A stretch of 64,000 nt of DNA from Celeribacter sp. PS-C1 (lineage in GTDB: Bacteria > Pseudomonadota > Alphaproteobacteria > Rhodobacterales > Rhodobacteraceae). Every line of letters begins with the position of its first letter. Within the stretch, counting starts at the first letter, position 1. The notes beneath the pieces were generated by a model. That model had not been told where the DNA came from. It was given only the letters and a program-made list of their open reading frames with translations, and searched no databases. Positions 57,325-64,000 of the stretch are shown one piece after another. The translations under genes and the position numbers were made by a program. The stretch spans positions 248,001 to 312,000 of the forward strand of contig NZ_JAHXRW010000004.1 in NCBI RefSeq assembly GCF_019429625.1, read 5' to 3'.

Positions 57325-57924
57325 ATGGGTCCAATCACCCGCGCAGAGAAACAGGTCGGCCTATTCACCGCGATCTATGTCATCGGGTTCACGCTTTGGT
57401 TCTTTGCCATCGGGAATTTCGAATTCGTGATCTATGTGTTGACCATGCTGATCCTGATCGGCCTGGTCGCTACCAGCCTGCGCAAGGTCGAATACCCTCC
57501 CTGTCTCCTCTGGGCGCTCACGCTTTGGGGGCTTTTGCACATGGCTGGCGGTGGCGTTCCGGTGAACGGGTCGGTACTCTATACGCTTGAACTGATCCCC
57601 TTTGTCAGCGATGGCGAAATGACCATTCTGAAATACGATCAGCTGGTCCATGCCTACGGCTTTGGTGTCGCCGCATGGCTGTTGTGGCACATCATGACCC
57701 ACGCATTTCCCGTGCTCAAAGGCACGAAAACCGCCTTTGTCCTGCCGGTACTGGGCGCGATGGGGTTGGGCGCGCTCAATGAGATCATCGAATTTTCCGC
57801 CGTGCTTATGGTGCCGGACACCAATGTCGGCGGCTATATCAACACCGCGCTTGATCTTGTGTTCAATGCCATCGGAGCGGTGATCGCGATGATGATCGTC
57901 ACCTCCGTCAAGCGCGACAGCTGA
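57325..57924 (+). CDS. YjdF/DUF2238-like membrane protein
   Basis: A 199-residue inner-membrane protein with about six helices. YDQLVHAYGFGVAAWLLWH, NEIIEFSAVLM and YINTALDLVFNAIGAVIAMM are the polar in-membrane motifs, parallel to those in the protein at 48481-49170. I chose the ATG at 57325 because AGAGGAGGA lies directly upstream; an ATG at 57298 is in frame. Function unknown. A terminator follows. Confidence 0.8.
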   Translation: MGPITRAEKQVGLFTAIYVIGFTLWFFAIGNFEFVIYVLTMLILIGLVATSLRKVEYPPCLLWALTLWGLLHMAGGGVPVNGSVLYTLELIPFVSDGEMTILKYDQLVHAYGFGVAAWLLWHIMTHAFPVLKGTKTAFVLPVLGAMGLGALNEIIEFSAVLMVPDTNVGGYINTALDLVFNAIGAVIAMMIVTSVKRDS

Positions 57925-57931
57925 TGCAAAA

Positions 57932-57956
57932 AGACCCCTCATTGAGGGGCCTTTTC
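57932..57956 (+). terminator. terminator of the YjdF-like gene
   Basis: CCCCTC-ATT-GAGGGG makes a compact six-pair stem followed by CCTTTTC, eight bases past the stop codon. Confidence 0.75.
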
Positions 57957-58010
57957 ATACAAGTTCACCTTTTAAAACCGTACAGGATCACTGGTTACTG
58001 AAAACGGGGT

Positions 58011-58286
58011 TTAGGGGCATTTCGCCGTGTAGTAGGTGCCGTCGCCGTTGGAGTAGGCACAGGTCGCAGCACTTGCGTCCTTGGCGACAAGAGCGCCGGC
58101 AGCAGCACCGCCCAAGGTGGCCAGAACGGTCCATTCATCGTTGGAACCAAGCGCATCAGCGGTGATGTAGCCCAGACCAGCACCGGCAGCAGCGCCCATC
58201 GCGGTGCTCGTGTCGGTGTTGCTCATCTGACAAGCGGCGAGCGTCGGCGCGGCAAAGGCCATCGCCAGAAGGATTTTCTTGGACAT
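58011..58286 (-). CDS. small glycine-zipper lipoprotein
   Basis: A 91-residue protein. Residues 1-19 form a lipoprotein signal with the lipobox TLAAC (Cys19). MGAAAGAGLGYITADALG and LGGAAAGALVAKDA are glycine-zipper helices that probably sit in or against a membrane. The C-terminal CAYSNGDGTYYTAKC has two cysteines that may form a disulfide. It is similar in style to outer-membrane SlyB/Rick17kDa-type proteins. A 7-bp inverted repeat lies just upstream of the start. Confidence 0.85.
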   Translation of the reverse strand: MSKKILLAMAFAAPTLAACQMSNTDTSTAMGAAAGAGLGYITADALGSNDEWTVLATLGGAAAGALVAKDASAATCAYSNGDGTYYTAKCP

Positions 58287-58297
58287 GGAAGTCTCCC

Positions 58298-58323
58298 GTT
58301 GATCTTATTGCTGTGGGATCAAC
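58298..58323 (-). promoter_or_regulatory. inverted repeat upstream of the glycine-zipper gene
   Basis: GTTGATC (58298-58304) and GATCAAC (58317-58323) are exact complements, with a 12-base spacer. It lies 11 bases before the start of the minus-strand lipoprotein gene. It could be an operator or a leader hairpin. The spacing does not fit an FNR site. Confidence 0.45.
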
Positions 58324-58405
58324 CTCGGCGCCGCCGAAATGGTTCCTAAAAAAGTGACCAAAACGTAAAAAATCGTGAGAGAAATCAAGGCAAGCATCTG
58401 AAATC

Positions 58406-58846
58406 ATGATAAAAGAACTTTCCGCAGACGAGATCATCGTGAAGCTCGATCTGGCCCCACACCCCGAAGGTGGGCACTATCGCCAGACCTGGATCGCCGA
58501 AACCGAAGAGGACGCACGCGCCACAGGGACTTGCATCTATTTCCTGCTCAAGGCGGGCGAGCAAAGCCATTGGCACCGGGTCGATGCCGCGGAAATCTGG
58601 CACTACTATGCGGGCGCCCCTTTGGTGCTCTCAATGGCGGAAACTGCGGCAGGCCCTGCGCGAGATGTGATCCTCGGGCCGAATTTGGCGACCGGCGAAA
58701 CGCCCCAGCTGATCGTGCCGCCACATCATTGGCAGGCGGCCAAGACGACCGGGGACTGGACCCTTGTTGGCTGCACGGTCTCACCCGGATTTCGGTTCGA
58801 AGGATTCGAATTGGCGCCGGAGGGTTTCGACATTCCGCGTGCCTGA
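58406..58846 (+). CDS. cupin-fold DUF985 protein
   Basis: A 146-residue single-domain cupin. LDLAPHPEGGHYRQTW is the DUF985 signature. GEQSHWHRVDAAEIWHYYAGAPL contains the metal-binding histidines. PPHHWQAAKTTGDWTLVGCTVSPGF forms the second cupin motif. The family includes proteins of unknown function, possibly sugar or metal binding. It is divergent from the glycine-zipper gene. Confidence 0.9.
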   Translation: MIKELSADEIIVKLDLAPHPEGGHYRQTWIAETEEDARATGTCIYFLLKAGEQSHWHRVDAAEIWHYYAGAPLVLSMAETAAGPARDVILGPNLATGETPQLIVPPHHWQAAKTTGDWTLVGCTVSPGFRFEGFELAPEGFDIPRA

Positions 58847-58878
58847 TTAGTGCCTTGCGTGAGATAGTTTCGAGTTAC

Positions 58879-58903
58879 GGGGAATACTGTCGCATTATTC
58901 CCC
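58879..58903. promoter_or_regulatory. inverted repeat GGGGAATA-N9-TATTCCCC
   Basis: Perfect eight-pair repeat 32 bases beyond the cupin stop. No T-tract follows, so it is a weak terminator at best. It lies between convergent genes. Confidence 0.45.
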
Positions 58904-58955
58904 ACAGATTTCGCTAAATGGTAAGGTTTTCCAGACTGGCTTAAAAATGACGTTA

Positions 58956-58977
58956 GGTTAACTTAAACGTGTTAACC
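58956..58977. promoter_or_regulatory. inverted repeat GGTTAAC-N8-GTTAACC
   Basis: Perfect seven-pair repeat in the same convergent intergenic region, followed by an eight-G tract at 58984-58991. Role unknown. Confidence 0.4.
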
Positions 58978-59112
58978 AGTGTCGGGGGGGGAACCAGTGA
59001 CCACACGTTTTCCCATTGTTCCGAGTTTTGGACCCGGCAGATTTGCGTCTCGCAAACTGTCGGGTTTCGTTCTCCTCCCATTTTCTCCTTCCGGACTTTA
59101 AGGGCTTAGCGA

Positions 59113-60231
59113 TCACTCCGCAGTCGCAGACGCGACATCTGGCCGCGAGATACGCCCACCCCCGATCGCCGCACGCACACCCGTGGTCGAAGGCGCAGAT
59201 GTCGGCATCCCATACATCACCCGCACCGCAAGATAGGCGAAAGCCTGCGCCTCAAGCATATCGCCATCAAGCCCCACGTCTTCGACCGGCAGGACGGGAC
59301 ACTCTACCCCCGCTTTGAGCATCGTCATAAGCGTCGCGTTGTGCCGCCCGCCGCCGGTGACATAGAGCGCCGAGGGTGGCGTCGGGCAATGGTCCATGGC
59401 GCGCGCAACAGAGGCGGCAGCAAAGGCGGTCAGGGTGGCGGCGGCATTCGCGTCGGAGAGCGGTTCGACCGCCTCGAGAACCCCGTGAAAATCGTTCCGG
59501 TCCAGAGATTTCGGAGGCATCTTGTAAAAATAGGGATGTTCCAGCCCCTGCGCCACGATCTCCATCTCCGGCTGCCCCGTGGAGGCAAGTGCGCCATTAG
59601 CGTCATGGGTTTCGCCCCGACGCGCGCGCATCAGATCGTTGACCGGCGCGTTCGCAGGACCAGTATCGAAGGCCAGCAACGCACCCGTCGCAGCAGGATC
59701 CGCCGCAGTTGGGTCAACCCAAGTGAGATTGCCGACACCCCCGAGATTGAGAAACACCACCGGCGCGGTGGCACCGATGTAGCGCGCCAAAGCGTGATGG
59801 TAGAACGGCGCCAGAGGCGCGCCCTGCCCGCCCATTTCGACATCCGAGGAGCGGAAATCCCAAACGACGGGAACCCCCGTGACCTCCGCCAAAACCGACC
59901 CGTCGCCCGCTTGATAGGTCCGCCCCTCGTCGGGCGCGTGGTTTAAGGTCTGGCCATGAAAGCCGATCAACTCAAAGCCCTCAAGCCCGGACAAGGCCTC
60001 GGCGTGCGCCGTCTCGATCAGCTCGGTCAGCTCATTCGAGGCCTGCCAGGTGCCAAGTTCGGCGCGGAACATCTCTTGCTCAGGCTCCGAATAGCCGCGA
60101 AACGTACTCTCGCCGAACTCGAAAATTTCGACACCATCGGTTTTCAACACCGCCACATCCACCCCGTCCAGAGACGTGCCGGACATACATCCGGCGGCCC
60201 AGATCGGAGACTTCTTACCCTGACTGCTCAT
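59113..60231 (-). CDS. anmK: anhydro-N-acetylmuramic acid kinase
   Basis: A 372-residue sugar kinase that opens and phosphorylates 1,6-anhydro-MurNAc during cell-wall recycling. [17 protein letters not shown] is the ATP phosphate-binding start, [17 protein letters not shown] and [23 protein letters not shown] the substrate region, and [11 protein letters not shown] and VTGGGRHN complete the hexokinase-type fold. I chose the ATG at 60231 with AAGGGAAAGAG upstream. The open frame reaches 60807, but that would overlap tyrS, which is on the other strand. Confidence 0.95.
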   Translation of the reverse strand: MSSQGKKSPIWAAGCMSGTSLDGVDVAVLKTDGVEIFEFGESTFRGYSEPEQEMFRAELGTWQASNELTELIETAHAEALSGLEGFELIGFHGQTLNHAPDEGRTYQAGDGSVLAEVTGVPVVWDFRSSDVEMGGQGAPLAPFYHHALARYIGATAPVVFLNLGGVGNLTWVDPTAADPAATGALLAFDTGPANAPVNDLMRARRGETHDANGALASTGQPEMEIVAQGLEHPYFYKMPPKSLDRNDFHGVLEAVEPLSDANAAATLTAFAAASVARAMDHCPTPPSALYVTGGGRHNATLMTMLKAGVECPVLPVEDVGLDGDMLEAQAFAYLAVRVMYGMPTSAPSTTGVRAAIGGGRISRPDVASATAE

Positions 60232-60303
60232 CACACTCTTTCCCTTTGGTGCGCACCCCGATATATCAGGCCCCGCTGACCCTTTGAACGGAAAATGTGA
60301 CAG

Positions 60304-61557
60304 ATGACCTACCATCCCAAATCGGAATTCCTGCGCGTGATCATCGAGCGCGGGTTCTTGGCCGATTGCACCAATTTGCAAGAGCTGGACGACGCGCTGA
60401 ACAACGGGATGGTGACCGCCTATATCGGCTATGACGCCACGGCGAAATCGCTGCACGTCGGGCATCTGTTGAACATCATGCTGCTGCGCTGGTTCCAGAA
60501 GACCGGCAACAAGCCGATTACGCTGATGGGCGGCGGCACGACGAAGGTGGGCGATCCGTCTTTCCGCTCCGACGAGCGCCCGTTGTTGGGGCCGGAACAG
60601 ATCGACGAGAACATCGCGGGCATGCAGCAGGTGTTCGACCGCTACCTCGATTACGCGGATGAGGGCAACGGCGCGCTGATGCGCAACAACTCCGAGTGGC
60701 TCGACGCGTTGAACTACCTTGATTTCCTGCGCGACATCGGGCGGCATTTCTCGGTCAACCGAATGTTGTCGTTTGAGAGCGTGAAATCGCGTCTGGATCG
60801 AGAGCAATCGCTGTCCTTCCTCGAATTCAACTACATGATTTTGCAGGCGTATGACTTCCTTGAGCTAAACCGCCGTTATGGCTGTCTCTTGCAGATGGGT
60901 GGCTCGGATCAGTGGGGCAATATCGTCAACGGCATCGACCTGACGCGTCGTGTGCTCGACAATGAAATCTACGGCCTGACCACTCCGCTTCTGACCACCT
61001 CGGATGGCCGCAAGATGGGCAAATCCCAAGGCGGCGCGGTCTGGCTCAATGCCGATATGCTGTCGCCCTACGAGTTCTGGCAGTTCTGGCGCAACACCAC
61101 GGACGCCGACACCGGCCGCTTCCTCAAGCTCTACACCGATCTGCCGGTCGAAGAGTGCGAGCGTCTAGGCGCGCTTGAAGGCTCCGAGATCAACGAAGCC
61201 AAGATCATTCTCGCCAATGAAGTCACCTCGCTTCTGCACGGCGTCGAGGCTGCGCAGGCGGCAGAGGCCACCGCGCGCGAAGTGTTCGAGAAAGGCGGCG
61301 TGGGCGATGACCTTCCGACCGTGGAACTGGCGGCGTCCGACATCGGCGACGGCATTTCCATCGTGCAGCTTTTCGTTAAATCCGGCCTCGCCGACAGCGG
61401 CAAAGCAGCGAAGCGCCTCTTTGCCGAGGGCGGCGCCAAGGTGAATGACGAAGATCACAAAGATGCTGGCCTCTTGGTCACCACCGAGATGCTCAAAGAG
61501 CCGATGAAACTCTCAGCGGGCAAAAAGCGCCACGCTTTGGTGGTTTGCAAGGGCTAA
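60304..61557 (+). CDS. tyrS: tyrosyl-tRNA synthetase
   Basis: A 417-residue class I synthetase. The HIGH-type motif is HVGH at residues 51-54, and KMGKS is at 237-241. [11 protein letters not shown] and [13 protein letters not shown] line the tyrosine pocket. A C-terminal S4-like RNA-binding domain ([13 protein letters not shown]-type, [13 protein letters not shown]) completes the usual length. It is divergent from anmK across about 70 bases and ends at a strong hairpin. Confidence 0.97.
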   Translation: MTYHPKSEFLRVIIERGFLADCTNLQELDDALNNGMVTAYIGYDATAKSLHVGHLLNIMLLRWFQKTGNKPITLMGGGTTKVGDPSFRSDERPLLGPEQIDENIAGMQQVFDRYLDYADEGNGALMRNNSEWLDALNYLDFLRDIGRHFSVNRMLSFESVKSRLDREQSLSFLEFNYMILQAYDFLELNRRYGCLLQMGGSDQWGNIVNGIDLTRRVLDNEIYGLTTPLLTTSDGRKMGKSQGGAVWLNADMLSPYEFWQFWRNTTDADTGRFLKLYTDLPVEECERLGALEGSEINEAKIILANEVTSLLHGVEAAQAAEATAREVFEKGGVGDDLPTVELAASDIGDGISIVQLFVKSGLADSGKAAKRLFAEGGAKVNDEDHKDAGLLVTTEMLKEPMKLSAGKKRHALVVCKG

Positions 61558-61584
61558 GGCCCTGTTCGAGCAACGACACAAAAC

Positions 61585-61614
61585 AAAACCGCGCAGCATT
61601 TGCGCGGTTTTGTG
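61585..61614 (+). terminator. terminator of tyrS
   Basis: AAAACCGCGCA-GCATT-TGCGCGGTTTT is a perfect eleven-pair stem with A and T tracts on both sides, 27 bases past the stop. Confidence 0.9.
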
Positions 61615-61672
61615 ATATTAAATGACCCTGATATTCATGGATTTTTTGCGTTTTTGGGCGCAGAATACACGC

Positions 61673-62539
61673 ATGAAGAGAGTCGCTTTCCTTCCCCTTG
61701 TTCTTATGGGCCTCGTCAACACGGCGCAGGCACAGTCTTTTGACGCCGGCCAATGGATCACCGGCGACGGCTGGATCGCGCTTGGCGCCTCCACCGTCGA
61801 CACAAAAGATGCGTGGCTCGGGGGCGATGGCACTTGGACGACCGCTTGGGACGGGCTTGGGCTCAGCTTCGGGGCATTCGGCACCTTGGGTCGCGAACAT
61901 GAAACCTACGCAGCGCTGAGCTATAGCCTCAGTTCCGGCGCCCGGTTCGAGATCGGCAACCCCCGCCCTGCTTATGATCAATTCGCCCGACCGCTGCTCT
62001 CTGACGTGATGCTGCCGGAAGCGCTGATGCGCACCGACACGGGTTTTAGCCGCCTGACCGACGGCACGATCACCGAGGACGACTATCTGCCCTATGGCGT
62101 GAGCTATCAAAACGCAGGCATCGCGACCTCTCTGCATTATGTCGATGAGTATGACGCCACGGTGCTGGGTCTCGGCGGCGCGTGGCAGAGCGGCGCATGG
62201 CAGTTCGAAGTGGCGCTGGAATATGTTGATGGCGACACGAATGACGCCAACGCCAAGCTACAAGGGCGCTATGAATTGGGAGCGGGCGAGATGTCCGGCA
62301 CGCTGTCCTACAATGAGGCCAACGACGCCCCTGCGGCGGTGGAACTGGCCTATCGCCACCAAGTGACGGATAGACTGTCTTTGACCGAGCTGATCTCCGT
62401 GCCCTTCGAGGAACCGGAAGACGGCGTGGCGCTTTTGGGGGCGAATATCTACCTGCGCGGCTCGACATCTTTGGACCTGTCGGGCGGCTATGGCGCGGGG
62501 GATGGATTGGCCTCTGCCGCGCTCAGGTTCGAGTTTTAA
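61673..62539 (+). CDS. putative outer-membrane beta-barrel protein
   Basis: A 288-residue exported protein. The signal peptide is FLPLVLMGLVNTAQAQ with AxA cleavage near residue 20. Alternating polar/hydrophobic strands (LGLGGAWQSGAWQFEVALEY, SLDLSGGYGAGDGLASAAL) and a C-terminal aromatic residue (RFEF) are typical of outer-membrane barrels. I do not recognise a named family. I chose the ATG at 61673 because the signal peptide starts there. Confidence 0.75.
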   Translation: MKRVAFLPLVLMGLVNTAQAQSFDAGQWITGDGWIALGASTVDTKDAWLGGDGTWTTAWDGLGLSFGAFGTLGREHETYAALSYSLSSGARFEIGNPRPAYDQFARPLLSDVMLPEALMRTDTGFSRLTDGTITEDDYLPYGVSYQNAGIATSLHYVDEYDATVLGLGGAWQSGAWQFEVALEYVDGDTNDANAKLQGRYELGAGEMSGTLSYNEANDAPAAVELAYRHQVTDRLSLTELISVPFEEPEDGVALLGANIYLRGSTSLDLSGGYGAGDGLASAALRFEF

Positions 62540-62558
62540 ATCCGAAAGACAGACATGA

Positions 62559-62586
62559 AAAAGGGCGCCCGAGAGCGCCCTTTTCT
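62559..62586. terminator. bidirectional terminator
   Basis: AAAAGGGCGC-CCGAGA-GCGCCCTTTT, a ten-pair stem with A and T tracts, between the convergent barrel-protein and cyclophilin genes. Confidence 0.9.
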
Positions 62587-62605
62587 ATTGATGGACAGTT
62601 ACAAC

Positions 62606-63163
62606 TCAGTCCGTAACGGTGACAGACGTCATCACATCCGGCTCACCGATGACGGCGCCGTTCGGACCGGTGCCGCGTTTGATCTGATTTACCACATCCA
62701 TGCCCGAGGTCACCTTGCCGACCACGGTGTATTGACCGTCGAGATGCGGCGCGGGGGCGAACATGATAAAGAACTGCGCATTGGCGGAGTTCGGGTTCTG
62801 GCTTCGCGCCATGCCAACGACGCCGGTGTCAAAGGACTGATCCGAGAACTCAGCCTTCAGGTCGGGATAGGTCGACCCACCGCGCCCGGCCATTTGCATC
62901 GAGAAATCGGCTGCGCCCATCTTGCCATATTGCACATCGCCGGTCTGGGCCATGAAGCCGTCGATCACGCGGTGAAATACAACATTGTCATAGGCGCCTT
63001 CGTTGGCGAGCTTGGTGATTTGTTCGACATGGCCCGGAGCCACATCATCGAACAGGTCGATATGGACAACGCCATTGGCCTCACCCGAGACGGTGATGTC
63101 GAGACCGGTTGCAAAAGCCGGCCCCGCCGCCAGAGCGGCGATCAGGGTGAGCGATTTAAGCAT
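62606..63163 (-). CDS. exported cyclophilin-type peptidyl-prolyl isomerase
   Basis: A 185-residue isomerase with a signal peptide (SLTLIAALAAGPAFATG). VVFHRVIDGFMAQTGD is the active-site strand, and SQNPNSANAQFFIMF the second signature. It catalyses cis-trans proline isomerisation of exported proteins in the periplasm. Its start overlaps the end of the cytoplasmic paralogue by eight bases, so the two are cotranscribed. Confidence 0.95.
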   Translation of the reverse strand: MLKSLTLIAALAAGPAFATGLDITVSGEANGVVHIDLFDDVAPGHVEQITKLANEGAYDNVVFHRVIDGFMAQTGDVQYGKMGAADFSMQMAGRGGSTYPDLKAEFSDQSFDTGVVGMARSQNPNSANAQFFIMFAPAPHLDGQYTVVGKVTSGMDVVNQIKRGTGPNGAVIGEPDVMTSVTVTD

Positions 63164-63662
63164 CGGCGGCCACTTTCATGGAGATCATCGCATCCGGATA
63201 CATCGGCGGCTCGCCACGGGTGATCTTGTCGACGGCGTCCATGCCGGAGATCACGCGGCCATAGACCGTGTACTGACGGTTCAGGAAGTGGTTGTCGGAA
63301 AAGTTGATGAAGAACTGCGAGTTGGCGGAGTTCGGGTTTTGCGAACGCGCCGCACCGATGGTGCCGCGATCATGCGGAATGCCGGAGAATTCGGCCGGAA
63401 GATCCGGCAGATCAGAGCCGCCGGTGCCTGCGCGACGCAGCTCGAAATCCTTGTTTTGGTTGCCGAATTTCACGTCGCCGGTCTGCGCCATGAAACCGTC
63501 GATCACGCGATGGAACACCACGCCGTCATAAGCGCCGGAACGGGCCAGTTCTTTCATCCGCTCGCAATGCTTAGGCGCGATGTCGGGCAGAAGCTCAATG
63601 ACCACTTCGCCGCCTTCGAGCGTGATGATGATCGTGTTTTCAGGGTCTTTGATGTCGGCCAT
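63156..63662 (-). CDS. cytoplasmic cyclophilin-type peptidyl-prolyl isomerase
   Basis: A 168-residue isomerase without a signal peptide. VVFHRVIDGFMAQTGD, ARSQNPNSANSQFFINF and YGRVISGMDAVDKI are the family motifs. I chose the ATG at 63662 because GGAGGAGCC lies directly upstream; the frame extends further without such a site. It is upstream of, and overlaps, the exported paralogue. The pgk start lies 202 bases away on the other strand. Confidence 0.95.
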   Translation of the reverse strand: MADIKDPENTIIITLEGGEVVIELLPDIAPKHCERMKELARSGAYDGVVFHRVIDGFMAQTGDVKFGNQNKDFELRRAGTGGSDLPDLPAEFSGIPHDRGTIGAARSQNPNSANSQFFINFSDNHFLNRQYTVYGRVISGMDAVDKITRGEPPMYPDAMISMKVAADA

Positions 63663-63864
63663 GACTGGCTCCTCCGAATAGAAAACCGTCTGCAAAACGG
63701 TCAAAATTTGCCGCAGTTTAATCTGCGTAGAGGGCAAGGGAAAGGGCGATCTCGCCTCTCCTTTCCCGGATCGCGCCCGTGAGCGGTCACGGCGGTTGAC
63801 GAAGCGGTGATCAGAGTTCAAACAAGTGTCAGATGTCAAAACCTCCCCGAAAGGACCGACTGCT

Positions 63865-64000
63865 ATGGCTTGGAAAACCCTCGATGATATGGAGCTGGCC
63901 GGCAAGGTCGTGCTGACCCGCGTGGACATCAACGTGCCCGTGGCCGATGGCAAGGTGACCGACGCCACGCGGATCGAGCGGATCAAGCCGACCATCGACG
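63865..64000 (+). CDS. pgk: phosphoglycerate kinase, 5' part
   Basis: The first 45 codons of pgk run off the window end. [16 protein letters not shown] is the N-terminal substrate-binding signature with the key Arg and Asp, and [12 protein letters not shown] follows. GAAAGGA lies before the ATG. The enzyme generates ATP in glycolysis or runs in reverse in gluconeogenesis. Confidence 0.93.
   Translation, partial: MAWKTLDDMELAGKVVLTRVDINVPVADGKVTDATRIERIKPTID

Overview
The window looks like chromosomal DNA of a marine alphaproteobacterium of the Rhodobacteraceae (Roseobacter group). The base composition is GC-rich. Supporting markers are the purC/purS/purQ block divergent from a DUF1476 (F1-ATPase zeta inhibitor) gene, a betaine-homocysteine methyltransferase, an RNase E with a large acidic/Arg-rich insertion, a PA0069-type radical SAM protein, and an F-type ATPase of the N-ATPase class. 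These assignments come from reading protein motifs; no database was searched.

Layout. (1) 30-7271: a winged-helix/TPR regulator is divergent from a five-gene operon: OsmC-like protein, flavoprotein monooxygenase, second OsmC-like protein, cysteine synthase fused to a glutaredoxin domain, and a PLP-dependent decarboxylase. I do not recognise this combination as a described pathway, and it is the best candidate here for a new thiol or sulfur system. (2) 7271-8975: a rhodanese and a small exported protein lie between two diverged direct repeats, with a 12-bp inverted repeat at the rhodanese leader. (3) 9074-20616: PEP synthase is divergent from a complete N-ATPase operon (atpDCQRBEFAG), followed by a LOG-family protein and a beta-CASP metallo-hydrolase; this looks like an energy-stress module. 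(4) 20922-25397: tRNA-Ser(GGA), then a translationally coupled cysK-mscS-alaX operon. (5) 25549-28958: ccdA, a membrane alpha/beta hydrolase and a cytochrome P450.

(6) 29124-32833: RNase E with a long leader, then an FMN reductase. (7) 33467-36650: DctB/DctD two-component system, with DctD lacking GAFTGA. (8) 36767-43733: purine genes, two homocysteine methyltransferases, the zeta inhibitor and an MprF-like lipid aminoacyltransferase. (9) 43730-53698: mostly single genes, namely a radical SAM protein, SufE, lipoprotein, nucleoside hydrolase, SelO, a membrane protein, a phosphatase-fold protein, CPA1 antiporter with PhzF, a Fur-family regulator and a DMT transporter. (10) 53840-64000: enolase, an AT-rich DUF2971 gene, small exported proteins, a GNAT enzyme, AnmK, TyrS, an outer-membrane protein, two overlapping cyclophilins and the 5' end of pgk.

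Most of the right half is housekeeping. The accessory interest is concentrated in 1-21 kb. No CRISPR array, intact insertion sequence or prophage was seen.
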